The notes beneath the pieces are model-generated. The model did not search any database, was not told the DNA's origin, and worked only from the letters and a program-made list of their open reading frames with translations. A program made the translations under genes and the position numbers. Below are positions 38,120 through 47,581 of a DNA stretch of 62,101 nucleotides, piece after piece (position 1 is the first letter of the stretch; the number at the start of each line of letters is the position of its first letter). This stretch comes from an uncultured Methylococcaceae bacterium. Lineage in GTDB: Bacteria > Pseudomonadota > Gammaproteobacteria > Methylococcales > Methylomonadaceae. The stretch lies in the NCBI GenBank assembly GCA_903945375.1, contig CAJAVP010000069.1, forward strand, positions 1 to 62,101, written 5' to 3'.

Positions 38120-39025
38120 ATGACAAGCAAATACACGCCTTTAAAAGATCACGATACGCCGATTAAAGTGTTATTCACCGGCTATCTTTGTACAGTGGGA
38201 ATAGGCTATTTATTTGCCTTATTACAAATATTGTTCACGCATGGTATGGCCGATGGAAAGTTTGGCTTATCCATTGATGATATTGTTTACAGTTATTATG
38301 GTAACCGCTCTGGAACAGTCATGGAAACCCAACTAAACGGTGCAATGAAAGAAAACGCCTCGGCTCAAGAGCGTTTCGATATGATCAAATGGGTCAGAGA
38401 TGGTGCAGATAAGTTTGATTATAAAGATGACGGTATCGAAAAAATCGTGGAAACTCGCTGCGTGATGTGTCACAACGAAAATGCTTCGGGCATCCCAAAC
38501 TTTAAAGATTTTGAACAATTAAAAGCCGTCACCACGCAAGATCAAGGGGCGACGTTCTCTTCTTTAACCCGTGTGTCGCATATCCATTTGTTTGGTATTA
38601 GCTTTATTTTTATGTTTGTGGGTTTGATTTTCAGTTTTGCAGAAACCACCACAACAGAATATAAATGCCTTGCTATCGGAATGCCTTACGCCTTCTTAGC
38701 CACCGATATTTTGTCATGGTGGCTAACCAAAATTCACCCGATGTTTGCATGGTTAGTTATTTTTGCCGGTATGGGCATGGGCATTTCATTTTTATTTATG
38801 TGGGTGACCTCTATTTTGGAAATGTGGTTGTATAAAACGGTGTTCCTCAATGGCATGGGTTCTAAATATTTAGCATGGCGCGATAAACCGGAAGCCTCTT
38901 TGTTGCACCGAATTGGCTTAGGCATTAAAACACTGACAACTCAGGCTCGCCCGACTTTTGCAGCATTAAAAGAGTTATGTATCAATAAAATTTGGCCATA
39001 CTTCCGAGGTCTGTTTAAAAAATAA
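38120..39025 (+). CDS. Membrane protein with a periplasmic-type haem c motif
   Basis: This 301-residue protein has a membrane helix near residues 14-40, a soluble region with CVMCH at residues 114-118 (a c-type haem site), then about three more helices between 148 and 240 (IHLFGISFIFMFVGLIF, MFAWLVIFAGMGM). The haem domain must face the periplasm to be matured. Similar proteins are common in methane-oxidising gammaproteobacteria as far as I recall, but I know of no assigned function. It could pass electrons to a membrane partner. It stands alone between a sensor gene and sua5. Confidence 0.75.
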   Translation: MTSKYTPLKDHDTPIKVLFTGYLCTVGIGYLFALLQILFTHGMADGKFGLSIDDIVYSYYGNRSGTVMETQLNGAMKENASAQERFDMIKWVRDGADKFDYKDDGIEKIVETRCVMCHNENASGIPNFKDFEQLKAVTTQDQGATFSSLTRVSHIHLFGISFIFMFVGLIFSFAETTTTEYKCLAIGMPYAFLATDILSWWLTKIHPMFAWLVIFAGMGMGISFLFMWVTSILEMWLYKTVFLNGMGSKYLAWRDKPEASLLHRIGLGIKTLTTQARPTFAALKELCINKIWPYFRGLFKK

Positions 39026-39060
39026 GCCGCATCTCCCTAAAGCTTGACTACTTACATTAA

Positions 39061-39120
39061 GGACAAACGGTTAAGTCGTTCATGGTTTAATAAACTCACC
39101 ACGAACGGCTTAACCTGTCC
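39061..39120. repeat. 60-bp inverted repeat between the haem protein gene and sua5
   Basis: Almost the whole block folds on itself: left arm GGACA...GGTTAAGTCGTTCATGGT, right arm ACCACGAACGGCTTAACC...TGTCC, with a few mismatches and an 11-nt loop. The right arm is also found, slightly altered, at 10485-10502. It is a dispersed repeat that may double as a terminator for the preceding gene. Confidence 0.7.
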
Positions 39121-39167
39121 CACCTAAGTAGGTAGCCAAACGTCCTTCTCAGCAGTTTGATAACCCA

Positions 39168-40151
39168 ATGAACACTGTCACCGTGGCTGATGAAGCCGCT
39201 ATTCAATACGCCGCCGATTTACTACGTCAAGGTAACTTGGTCGCTTTTCCAACCGAAACTGTTTATGGCCTAGGTGCAGATGCGCTGAATCCCTCGGCAG
39301 TAAAACGAATTTTTGCCGCCAAAGGGCGTCCTACCAATCACCCATTGATTGTGCATATAGCCAGCGCTCATTTATTAAGCGATTGGGCAATCAATGTGCC
39401 GGATGAGGCGTATCAACTCGCGGCACAATTTTGGCCGGGGCCGTTAGCCATGATCGTCAATAAGCGTTCCCATATTCCTAATGAAGTCACAGGCGGTCAG
39501 GATACCGTCGGCTTGCGTGTCCCCAATCATCCCATTGCCCTTAAGCTGTTACACACCTTCGGCGGCGGCATTGCCGCTCCGTCCGCTAATCGTTTTTGTC
39601 GCATTAGTCCAACTCAAGCGCAGCATGTTGCCGAAGAGCTGGGTCGTGCAGTTGAACTGATTCTTGATGGGGGCGCGTGTCAAGTGGGTGTTGAATCGAC
39701 AATTATCGATTTAACAGGCAAGCAACCGCGTTTATTAAGACCCGGACAGATTAGCGTAACCGCCCTAGAAGAGGTATTACAAACGAAGTTGTTGACGGTA
39801 CTAAGTCATGAAACGAATCAGCACATAGCACCCGGAATGATGGCGGTACATTATGCCCCTAGCACACCCGCCATTTTATGCTCCGGTGCTGATATCGATA
39901 ATATGGCTGAGACTTGGATAAGACAGGGCAAGCGTGTCGGTAAATTGCTTTTGCAACCGTCTTTAACAGTGAGCCAAGAGCACGACCTGTGTTTACCTGC
40001 ACAAGCAGAGGACTATGCACAAGGTTTGTATGCCGCGTTACGCATTCTCGATAGTTGGCAATTAGGGGTGATTTTAATCGAACAGCCACCGACCTCGATA
40101 ACATGGCAAGCCGTCAACGACCGTTTGAAAAAAGCAACGCACAGGGCTTAA
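39168..40151 (+). CDS. L-threonylcarbamoyladenylate synthase, Sua5 type
   Basis: This enzyme makes threonylcarbamoyl-AMP for t6A37 modification of tRNAs that read ANN codons. It has 327 residues: a YrdC domain (about 1-205) with VAFPTETVYGLGADA, FAAKGRPTNHPLIVHI and PSANRFCRISPTQ, and a C-terminal Sua5 domain (about 215-327), which the short TsaC/YrdC proteins lack. It is transcribed alone, with repeats on both sides. Confidence 0.95.
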   Translation: MNTVTVADEAAIQYAADLLRQGNLVAFPTETVYGLGADALNPSAVKRIFAAKGRPTNHPLIVHIASAHLLSDWAINVPDEAYQLAAQFWPGPLAMIVNKRSHIPNEVTGGQDTVGLRVPNHPIALKLLHTFGGGIAAPSANRFCRISPTQAQHVAEELGRAVELILDGGACQVGVESTIIDLTGKQPRLLRPGQISVTALEEVLQTKLLTVLSHETNQHIAPGMMAVHYAPSTPAILCSGADIDNMAETWIRQGKRVGKLLLQPSLTVSQEHDLCLPAQAEDYAQGLYAALRILDSWQLGVILIEQPPTSITWQAVNDRLKKATHRA

Positions 40152-40210
40152 CCGCTTATGTGTCTAACACTCATACGGGCATAAACATTGCTTATTGTAA
40201 CTATTCACCT

Positions 40211-40302
40211 CCCCTTTGAAAAAGGGGGATTGAGGGGGATTTATCTAATAAAATCCCCCCTAACCCTTATGCCCTTTGGGTACCCTTTTTCAAAGAGAGG
40301 GG
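40211..40302. repeat. Imperfect long inverted repeat upstream of flhA
   Basis: The left arm begins CCCCTTTGAAAAAGGGGGAT and ends GAGGGGGATTT; the right arm mirrors it (AAATCCCCCC...CCCTTTTTCAAAGAGAGGGG) but carries about 16 extra bases. It resembles small MITE-like palindromes that occur in many copies in some proteobacteria and cyanobacteria. A shorter relative (CCCCCTTTAAAAAAGCGGGA) lies at 55.42 kb. It fills much of the 231-bp gap. Confidence 0.75.
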
Positions 40303-40382
40303 CTGAATACTTACTGCTCATTTACCAAAATAATTTTCCCGACTTCAACGGGACACCAAAATCACCTGCTTAAGGTTAAGGT

Positions 40383-42485
40383 ATGAATTTTGAAAAAGTA
40401 GTCGCTGGATTTAGATTGTTGGCTAAGGCGGAATTGGGTGCACCACTCATCATCATGCTGATTTTAGCGATGTTGATGCTCCCGCTGCCTACGTTTGTAT
40501 TGGATTTGCTGTTCACGTTCAATATTGCTTTTTCTTTAATCATCTTATTAGTCGTGGTTTATACCCTGAAACCACTGGAATTCGCTTCTTTCCCAACCGT
40601 TATCCTACTGGCTACCTTATTGCGTCTGGCATTAAATGTTGCATCTACACGTGTGGTGCTCTTAGAAGGACATAAAGGCGGTGATGCCGCCGGAAAAGTG
40701 ATCGAGGCGTTTGGTGCGTTTGTTATCGGCGGTAATTTTGCTGTGGGCTTAGTGGTTTTTTCCATTTTAGTCATCATCAATTTTATCGTGGTAACCAAAG
40801 GTGCCGGACGTGTTGCGGAAGTTGGGGCTCGATTTACGCTGGATGCTATGCCCGGTAAGCAAATGGCGATTGATGCCGACTTAAATGCGGGTTTAATTAG
40901 CCAAGATGAAGCCCGTTCACGCCGCGCTGAAGTGGCTACTGAAGCGGATTTTTATGGCTCTATGGACGGCGCGAGTAAGTTCGTTCGAGGTGATGCTGTT
41001 GCAGGGATTATCATCCTATTCGTCAATATCATCGGTGGTCTTGCAATTGGTGTGGGGCAACATGGATTAAGTTTTGCCGAGGCTGGGGAAATCTATGTTT
41101 TGTTGACGATTGGTGACGGTTTAGTGGCGCAAATTCCTTCCTTACTGCTGTCATCCGCCTCGGCCTTGGTGGTAACCAAAGTTGGCAGTAGTGGTCAAAA
41201 TATTGGTCAACAAGTCAGTATGCAGTTGTTCGATAACCCCAAAGCCTTATTAATTACGGCAGCTGTTATCGGCGCATTGGGTTTAATTCCCGGCATGCCT
41301 AACTTGGTTTTTATTCTCTTGGCGGGCGGCTTAGCAGGCTCGGCTTATCTCATTAATAGACGACACAAAAAACAAGAACAGCTCAGCTCGCCTGCGCCAG
41401 GTTCCGCACTAGCGCCTCTCAATGAGCCGCCTAAACCGGTGGAATTAAGCTGGGACGATGTCATGCCGGTTGATATCATTGGCATGGAAGTAGGGTATCG
41501 ACTCATTTCTTTGGTAGACCAAAACCAAGGCGGACAATTGATGTTGCGGATTAAAGGGGTGCGTAAAAAACTCTCACAGGAACAGGGCTTTTTGATTCCC
41601 TCCGTGCATATCCGAGATAATCTGGATTTAAATCCAACCACATATCGAATTTCCTTAATGGGCGTAGCGGTTGGCGAGGCGGATATCATGCCTGAGATGG
41701 AAATGGCGATTAATCCGGGGCGAGTATTTGGCACCTTGCAAGGTCGGCCCTGTCATGATCCTGCTTTTGGTTTGGAAGCGGTTTGGATAGACCCCAGTCA
41801 ACGCGATCACGCACAAACCTTAGGTTATACCGTTGTTGACCCTAGCACGGTGATGGCGACTCATCTTAATCATATTTTACAAACCCATGCCCACGAGTTG
41901 CTTGGCTATGAAGAAACTCAAAAATTACTAGATAATTTGGCTAAATCCGCGCCTAAGCTGGTTGAAGATTTAGTGCCTAAAACGATGCCATTGGGTATTG
42001 TTGTCAAAATCCTGCAAAACTTGCTATTGGAGCGTGTGCCCATTCGCGATATGCGTACGATTGTCGAAACTTTGGCGGACTACGGCACTAAGAGTCAAGA
42101 TCCTGACGTTTTAACCTCCGCCGTACGTGCCGCCTTAGGCCGTTTAATTATCTTTGAAATCAGTGGGATGCTGGACGAGCTACCGGTCATTACCTTGGAT
42201 CATGAGCTGGAACAGTTGTTGCATAGATCATTGCAGACAGCGAACGAGACAGGGATCGGTATTGAACCTGGGCTGGCAGAACAAATGCACGAGTCATTAC
42301 AAGAGAATGCTCAAAAAATGGAAATGGAAGGACAAACGCCGATTTTGTTAGTTTCTTCTTATGTCCGCCCTTGGTTAGCCCGCTTCGTTCGTCATTCAAT
42401 CCAGAGCTTGTATGTTTTGGCCTATACTGAAATACCTGCGGATCGTCAAATCAAAGTAGTTGCTACGGTTGGACGGCGGGCTTAA
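40383..42485 (+). CDS. flhA: Flagellar export gate protein FlhA
   Basis: FlhA is the large export-gate component of the flagellar type III secretion apparatus. It has 700 residues. Eight membrane helices occupy about 1-330, with the FHIPEP-type conserved loop region TLDAMPGKQMAIDADLNAG between them. The cytoplasmic domain (about 360-700), which docks chaperone-substrate complexes, is complete and ends in KVVATVGRRA. It heads flhA-flhF-flhG-fliA. flhB is not in the window. Confidence 0.98.
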   Translation: MNFEKVVAGFRLLAKAELGAPLIIMLILAMLMLPLPTFVLDLLFTFNIAFSLIILLVVVYTLKPLEFASFPTVILLATLLRLALNVASTRVVLLEGHKGGDAAGKVIEAFGAFVIGGNFAVGLVVFSILVIINFIVVTKGAGRVAEVGARFTLDAMPGKQMAIDADLNAGLISQDEARSRRAEVATEADFYGSMDGASKFVRGDAVAGIIILFVNIIGGLAIGVGQHGLSFAEAGEIYVLLTIGDGLVAQIPSLLLSSASALVVTKVGSSGQNIGQQVSMQLFDNPKALLITAAVIGALGLIPGMPNLVFILLAGGLAGSAYLINRRHKKQEQLSSPAPGSALAPLNEPPKPVELSWDDVMPVDIIGMEVGYRLISLVDQNQGGQLMLRIKGVRKKLSQEQGFLIPSVHIRDNLDLNPTTYRISLMGVAVGEADIMPEMEMAINPGRVFGTLQGRPCHDPAFGLEAVWIDPSQRDHAQTLGYTVVDPSTVMATHLNHILQTHAHELLGYEETQKLLDNLAKSAPKLVEDLVPKTMPLGIVVKILQNLLLERVPIRDMRTIVETLADYGTKSQDPDVLTSAVRAALGRLIIFEISGMLDELPVITLDHELEQLLHRSLQTANETGIGIEPGLAEQMHESLQENAQKMEMEGQTPILLVSSYVRPWLARFVRHSIQSLYVLAYTEIPADRQIKVVATVGRRA

Positions 42486-42502
42486 TAAACGGAGTCAACA
42501 AG

Positions 42503-43963
42503 ATGAAAATTAAACGTTTTTTTGCAAAAGATATACGTCAAGCTATGCGTATGGTTAAAGATGAACTGGGCGCGGATGCGGTCATTATGTCTAACCGATC
42601 AGTCGATGGCGGTGTCGAAATTGTTGCCGCCCAAGATTTTGACGCGCAAGCGATGCAAAGCCAAGCCAGTCCGAGTAAAACCGCCGAAGCCAGTGTGCCT
42701 GAACAAGCTAATGCAGAATCTAAAAAGCCCGCTTTAACCAGTTTTGAAGCCGCTAAAAAACATCTGCATTTACTCAGCAGCAGCCGTAAACAAAATGCCG
42801 ATACCACCAAGTCCGGTTCTGATTTATATGCTGCAGATCGCCCCGCACCTGCTCGAGCTAAACCTTCCCGATTGGATGTTGAGCAATATGTCGGTTATGC
42901 TGAAAAGGTGCAGCTGCGTAGCAAAACGGAATCTAGTATTGCTCCTGTCTCACATTTTGAGCCGCCCGCAAACCGTCCACAGATGAATCAAGACCTTAAA
43001 GCTGCCGTGCAACCTGAAACGCTATCAAGCCAATTGTCCGATAAGTTGTTAATTGAAATGAGCATGGAGCTAAAAAGTTTACGTGCAGCTTTTGACACCA
43101 AGTTATCCGGTGCTCTTAATTCCAGTGCACCAGCTACACCATTCCGAATGGATTTGTTGCAAAAACTCATGGGCATGAGCATTTCTAAGCGTTTAGGTAT
43201 TAAAATTGCCAACCAGTTGACGGGGATTTCTGATCATGAGCTGGCATTCACTAAAGCCCAAGACATCTTAGCTAAGTCTTTGCCGATTGCAGAAGACGAT
43301 TTATTAGAAAATGGTGGCATTGCCGCCTTAGTCGGGCCTACCGGTGCGGGCAAAACGACGACAATTGCCAAATTAGCCGCCAAATTTATTTTAAGACACG
43401 GCTCAAGGCAAGTGGCGTTGATAACCACCGACAATTATCGGATTGGTGCTTACGAGCAATTAAATACTTATGGTCGTATTTTAGATATACCCGTGCGTGT
43501 TGCCACTAATGCCGCCGAATTAAACAACCTCATCAACAGCTTTTCCGACAAACGCTTAATTTTGATTGATACTGCTGGCATGAGCCAACGTGATATGAAA
43601 TTGGCAGAACAAATTAACACGTTGAAACAAAGTAATATACCAATTAGATCTTATCTGGTAATGTCTGCAGCCACTGAGTACAAGGCAATGAATGAAATTA
43701 TCAAAGCCTTTAAAATTTTTGAACCACAAGCCAGTATTTTGACTAAATTGGACGAATCTGCCACTTTAGGCTCGGCGATTTCTGCAATCACTGAACAGAA
43801 TTTACCGTTATTTTTTATTACTGATGGTCAACAAGTACCCGAAGATTTGCACAAACCTTGTGCTCGTAGTTTAGTTAAGCAATGTGCGGCTGAATTACAC
43901 AAAGAAAACGATTATACTGACGATCTAAACGATAGTTTATGGGTGGCACAAGGGTATGCATAA
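42503..43963 (+). CDS. flhF: Flagellar placement GTPase FlhF
   Basis: This SRP-family GTPase sets the position of polar flagella. It has 486 residues: an N-terminal B domain (MKIKRFFAKDIRQAMRMVKDELG), a variable Ala/Ser/Lys-rich linker, and an NG domain with VGPTGAGKTTTIAKLAAKF (G1), TTDNYRIGAYEQL (G2), LIDTAGMSQRD (G3) and LTKLDE (G4). It follows flhA by 17 bp and overlaps flhG by 8 bp. With flhG it indicates polar flagellation. Confidence 0.97.
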   Translation: MKIKRFFAKDIRQAMRMVKDELGADAVIMSNRSVDGGVEIVAAQDFDAQAMQSQASPSKTAEASVPEQANAESKKPALTSFEAAKKHLHLLSSSRKQNADTTKSGSDLYAADRPAPARAKPSRLDVEQYVGYAEKVQLRSKTESSIAPVSHFEPPANRPQMNQDLKAAVQPETLSSQLSDKLLIEMSMELKSLRAAFDTKLSGALNSSAPATPFRMDLLQKLMGMSISKRLGIKIANQLTGISDHELAFTKAQDILAKSLPIAEDDLLENGGIAALVGPTGAGKTTTIAKLAAKFILRHGSRQVALITTDNYRIGAYEQLNTYGRILDIPVRVATNAAELNNLINSFSDKRLILIDTAGMSQRDMKLAEQINTLKQSNIPIRSYLVMSAATEYKAMNEIIKAFKIFEPQASILTKLDESATLGSAISAITEQNLPLFFITDGQQVPEDLHKPCARSLVKQCAAELHKENDYTDDLNDSLWVAQGYA

Positions 43964-44828
43964 TCAAGTCGATCAAGCAGCCGGACTAAGAAAGATGAAA
44001 AAGATGAAGCCCGTCCGCGTCATCGCCATTACCAGTGGCAAAGGGGGCGTAGGTAAAACCAACTTGTCCGTTAATATTGGCATTGCGCTGGCCGACATGG
44101 GGCGACGCGTGGCTTTGCTTGATGCCGATATGGGCTTGGCCAATGTCGATATTTTGCTAGGGATGTATCCTAAATTTAATCTATCACATGTTCTATCCGG
44201 CGATAAAACTTTAGATGAGATTATGCTAAATGGTCCGTCTGGTTTAAAAATCATACCGGGTGCATCGGGTATCCAAAAGATGGCCGAATTAACAACCATT
44301 GAGCAAGCGGCGATTGTTCGTGCCTTCAGCGATATTGATGCCGACTTAGATGTCTTAATTGTCGATACCGCCGCCGGTATTTCCAGTAGTGTTGTTAATT
44401 TTGCTAGAGCCTGTCAAGAAATCGTCGTCGTCGTTTGTGATGAGCCGACCTCATTAACTGATGCCTATGCCTTTATCAAACTACTCAACCGTGATTACGG
44501 GTTAAGTCATTTCCATGTCATTTGTAATATGGTGCAATCAGTTCAGCAAGGCATGGCACTTTTCCAAAAGTTAACCAAAGTCACCAGTCATTATCTGGAC
44601 GTCACTTTGCAATTTGATGGTGCAGTCCCCTATGACGAGTATTTACGTAAATCTGTGCAAAAACAAAATCCTGTGGTGGTTGCTTTTCCAGGCTGCCAAG
44701 CCGCTCAAGCCATAAAAGGGATTGCCGGAAAGATTGATCATTGGCCACTAAAATCACAAGCGGGTGGCTATATAGAATTTTTTATTGAAAAAATGCTTCA
44801 GTATGGCGCAGAGGAATATGCAGCATGA
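43956..44828 (+). CDS. flhG: Flagellar number regulator FlhG (FleN), MinD-like ATPase
   Basis: FlhG is a ParA/MinD-type ATPase limiting flagellar number by acting on FlhF and on the flagellar transcription activator. It has 290 residues. The deviant Walker A is TSGKGGVGKTNLSVNI, then LLDADMGLANVDILLG and VDTAAGIS. The C-terminus is amphipathic (GYIEFFIEKMLQ) and may be the membrane-targeting helix. Overlaps with flhF (8 bp) and fliA (4 bp) indicate coupled translation. Confidence 0.96.
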   Translation: MHNQVDQAAGLRKMKKMKPVRVIAITSGKGGVGKTNLSVNIGIALADMGRRVALLDADMGLANVDILLGMYPKFNLSHVLSGDKTLDEIMLNGPSGLKIIPGASGIQKMAELTTIEQAAIVRAFSDIDADLDVLIVDTAAGISSSVVNFARACQEIVVVVCDEPTSLTDAYAFIKLLNRDYGLSHFHVICNMVQSVQQGMALFQKLTKVTSHYLDVTLQFDGAVPYDEYLRKSVQKQNPVVVAFPGCQAAQAIKGIAGKIDHWPLKSQAGGYIEFFIEKMLQYGAEEYAA

Positions 44829-45553
44829 GCGGTGCGGCGATGTATGCTTCAGTTAAATCTGGTGGAACAGATGGTCTCATTATGCAGCATCTCCCCCTGG
44901 TCAAACGAATCGCTTTCCACCTGTTGAGCCGCTTACCTGACTCCGTGCAAGTGGATGATTTAATTCAAGCGGGCATGCTAGGTTTACTCGAAGCCATTAA
45001 ACAATATGATGCCACGCAAGGGGCGAGTTTTGATACCTACGCAGGAATTAGGATTCGAGGCTCGATGATTGATGAAATCAGGCGCTCTGATTGGACGCCT
45101 CGCTCAGTTCATAAAAAATCTCGTGGTGTTGCAGAAGCTATCCGCGTCATAGAAAATAGAACTGGACGCTCTGCCAGCGATATTGAAGTTGCAGAGTATT
45201 TGAATATCAGCCTGAATGAATATCATCATATTTTGCAAGATGCCAGCAGTTGCCGTGTTTTTAGTGTCGAAGAATTGGCGCAATCGGGTGATAATTATCT
45301 CGAAGAAGCTGTGCCAGATAACGCTCAACCCATTGATGCCTTAAGCCGCGAGAAATTTCAACAAGCATTGGCTAAAGCGATTGCCAGCTTGCCAGAACGA
45401 GAACGCTTAGTGATTTCTCTTTATTACGAAGATGAATTCAATTTACGTGAAATTGGTGAAATTTTAAATGTCAGTGAATCGCGCGTGTGCCAAATTAGCA
45501 CTCAAGCGATTTTACGTCTGCGCTCAAGAATGGCAGAATGGATAGACGAATAA
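44825..45553 (+). CDS. fliA: Flagellar sigma factor FliA (sigma-28)
   Basis: FliA directs RNA polymerase to late flagellar and chemotaxis promoters. It has 242 residues. Region 2 reads LVDDLIQAGMLGLLEAIKQYD-like (VDDLIQAGMLGLLEA), region 3 IRRSDWTPRSVHKKSR and region 4 LPERERLVISLYYEDEFNLR with the helix-turn-helix IGEILNVSESRVCQI. It overlaps flhG by ATGA. No recognisable fliA-dependent promoter was found in the 219-bp gap before motC. Confidence 0.97.
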   Translation: MSGAAMYASVKSGGTDGLIMQHLPLVKRIAFHLLSRLPDSVQVDDLIQAGMLGLLEAIKQYDATQGASFDTYAGIRIRGSMIDEIRRSDWTPRSVHKKSRGVAEAIRVIENRTGRSASDIEVAEYLNISLNEYHHILQDASSCRVFSVEELAQSGDNYLEEAVPDNAQPIDALSREKFQQALAKAIASLPERERLVISLYYEDEFNLREIGEILNVSESRVCQISTQAILRLRSRMAEWIDE

Positions 45554-45772
45554 AGCGCTCGCTTTTAACTTCAAGTTTGCCGCAACGACTGCTGATGAGT
45601 TATTCAAATATCCTTTTGATAAGCCCCTGTTATCTAATAGCAAGAGGCTATTAAGACGCTGTATTGAAAAGATTTTCGAATAATTACTACACTAAACCAT
45701 CATGATTAGACAATCGAGCCCATTAAACCTGTTCACCCGCACAATTAGCGAGCAAGGCTGATTAAAGTATTT

Positions 45773-46579
45773 ATGTTTCGCTTTTTAAGTTTTAATTCAG
45801 GGGATAACAAACGCCGTATGCTTGATATCTTAAGCGTACTTGGCTTAATCACCGGCATCGCGGCGATCATTATTGGCAACCTACTTGAAGGTGGGCAAAC
45901 CAGTTCATTAGTCAATATTCCGGCGTTGATTATTGTCTTTGGCGGTACCTTAGGTGCTTCACTATTACAATTTCCACCAACTATTTTTTTTCGGAGTATG
46001 AAAATGCTGTTCTCGGTTTTTGTGCCTAGAATATACGATGCTCAAGCGCAGATTGATCAAATTGTCGGCTGGAGTCAATTGGCACGTAGAGACGGACTAC
46101 TTAAACTAGAAGATGAAATACTAGAAATTGACGAAGTGTTTATCCAAAAAGGCTTGCAATTATTAGTCGATGGTAATGACCCTGAGACCATTTTGAATAT
46201 TTTGGAACTGGATATTGGGATTAAAGAAAACCTTGATTATCAAGCCGCTAAACTCTTTGAGGCAATGGGCGGTTATGCGCCAACGATTGGCATATTAGGT
46301 GCGGTTATGGGCTTGATTCATGTAATGCAAAATTTAGCCAATCCAGAGCTTTTAGGTGCCGGTATTGCTACGGCATTTGTGGCAACCATTTACGGGGTCG
46401 CCTCGGCTAATTTGATCTTTTTACCGATCGCCAACAAATTAAAAATGCACATTGCCTCGGCAACTCAACTGCAAGAACTTATTGCAACAGGTTTAGTGGA
46501 AATTGCTAAAGGTGAAAATCCAAAAAATATCGAATTAAAATTAAGCGGCTATCTGGATACTAGCCATGTCAATAGTTAA
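45773..46579 (+). CDS. motC: Flagellar motor stator protein MotC (MotA family)
   Basis: This is a proton- or sodium-channel stator subunit with four membrane helices, 268 residues. Family features are ALIIVFGGTLGASLLQFP, the cytoplasmic loop, GGYAPTIGILGAVMGLIHVM and ATIYGVASANLIFLPIANKL. An internal ATG at 45818 (MLDILSVLGLI) matches the usual MotC N-terminus better; the 15 extra residues at the annotated start are plausible but lack a ribosome-binding site. It is joined to motD by a TAATG overlap. Confidence 0.94.
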   Translation: MFRFLSFNSGDNKRRMLDILSVLGLITGIAAIIIGNLLEGGQTSSLVNIPALIIVFGGTLGASLLQFPPTIFFRSMKMLFSVFVPRIYDAQAQIDQIVGWSQLARRDGLLKLEDEILEIDEVFIQKGLQLLVDGNDPETILNILELDIGIKENLDYQAAKLFEAMGGYAPTIGILGAVMGLIHVMQNLANPELLGAGIATAFVATIYGVASANLIFLPIANKLKMHIASATQLQELIATGLVEIAKGENPKNIELKLSGYLDTSHVNS

Positions 46580-47499
46580 TGGCTCGTCTTAAAAGAAAAA
46601 AAACCGATCAAACCGAAGCACACCAAGACCGCTGGATGGTCTCGTACGCCGACTTTATTACCTTGTTGTTTGCTTTTTTCGTAGTGATGTATTCTATTTC
46701 CTCGGTTAATAACGCCAAATATCGTAGCTTAACGCATTCGATAGGCTCAGCCTTTTCAAAAACCAATCAACCCGGTGGCAGCGTTGATGACCCCCTATCC
46801 TTACGTCCTTACACAACTGTTTTTCAGAATTTAGAGCCCTCGAAAAGCGAGACTCTTAGCTCGATCATACCCACACCTCCCAGTCAAACAGAGCTCACAA
46901 GTAAGGAGGAGGATGCAAAAAAGCGTAAATTGAGTGATGAGATTTTACAAGAGCGCGAACGCTTGGCCGAGGTATCTGAACAATTACATAATGCCTTAGA
47001 GCCGTTTGTCGATATCAATATGGTCTCTGTTACCAGTAGTGATTACTGGATTTCGTTGGAAATGAACAGTGAAATGTTATTTATGAGCGGTGCAGCGGAA
47101 TTATCCAAAAAATCGATACCTGTCTTACAAAAAATAGCTCAAGTGATAGCACCGATGGACAATGCGATTAATGTTGAAGGGCATACGGATGACGTTCCGA
47201 TTGCCAACGCAAAATTTAGATCAAACTGGGATTTATCGGCTGCTCGCGCCTCAACTGTCGTTCAAGCCTTTGTCGATATAGGTATTGACCCAGTGCGCTT
47301 ATCCGCCATTGGTTACGGTGAATACCATCCGATTAGCAGTAATGAAAACGAAGAAGGTCGTTTTAAAAATCGACGTGTCATACTGGTCTTGATGTCACGC
47401 GCATTCTCTCGTTATGGGGCGAATGATGTAGAACGCGCTAAATTGTTAAATCTTGCGCCAACGCCGCCCTTGAATGACGGTTTTATTGCGCCCCCTTGA
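46579..47499 (+). CDS. motD: Flagellar motor stator protein MotD (MotB family)
   Basis: This is the peptidoglycan-anchoring stator partner of MotC, 306 residues. The single membrane helix near the N-terminus contains the ion-binding Asp (WMVSYADFITLLFAFFVVMY). The periplasmic OmpA-like domain (about 150-280) has INVEGHTDDVPI and the SAARASTVVQAF...GYGEYHP pattern. Between them is a linker predicted to be disordered or helical. In Pseudomonas the motCD pair follows che genes; here it is separated from fliA by only 219 bp with no che gene. Confidence 0.95.
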   Translation: MARLKRKKTDQTEAHQDRWMVSYADFITLLFAFFVVMYSISSVNNAKYRSLTHSIGSAFSKTNQPGGSVDDPLSLRPYTTVFQNLEPSKSETLSSIIPTPPSQTELTSKEEDAKKRKLSDEILQERERLAEVSEQLHNALEPFVDINMVSVTSSDYWISLEMNSEMLFMSGAAELSKKSIPVLQKIAQVIAPMDNAINVEGHTDDVPIANAKFRSNWDLSAARASTVVQAFVDIGIDPVRLSAIGYGEYHPISSNENEEGRFKNRRVILVLMSRAFSRYGANDVERAKLLNLAPTPPLNDGFIAPP

Positions 47500-47581
47500 T
47501 TGCTTGCCAGAACTCTACTATGCTAAAAAGCAAGACCAAATGACTGCACTCCATTTAATGTAAGCTAACACCAACAAACTG

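Noticed and set aside
40188-40373. 61-codon frame before flhA
   Set aside because: It lies wholly inside the long inverted repeat and is explained by it.
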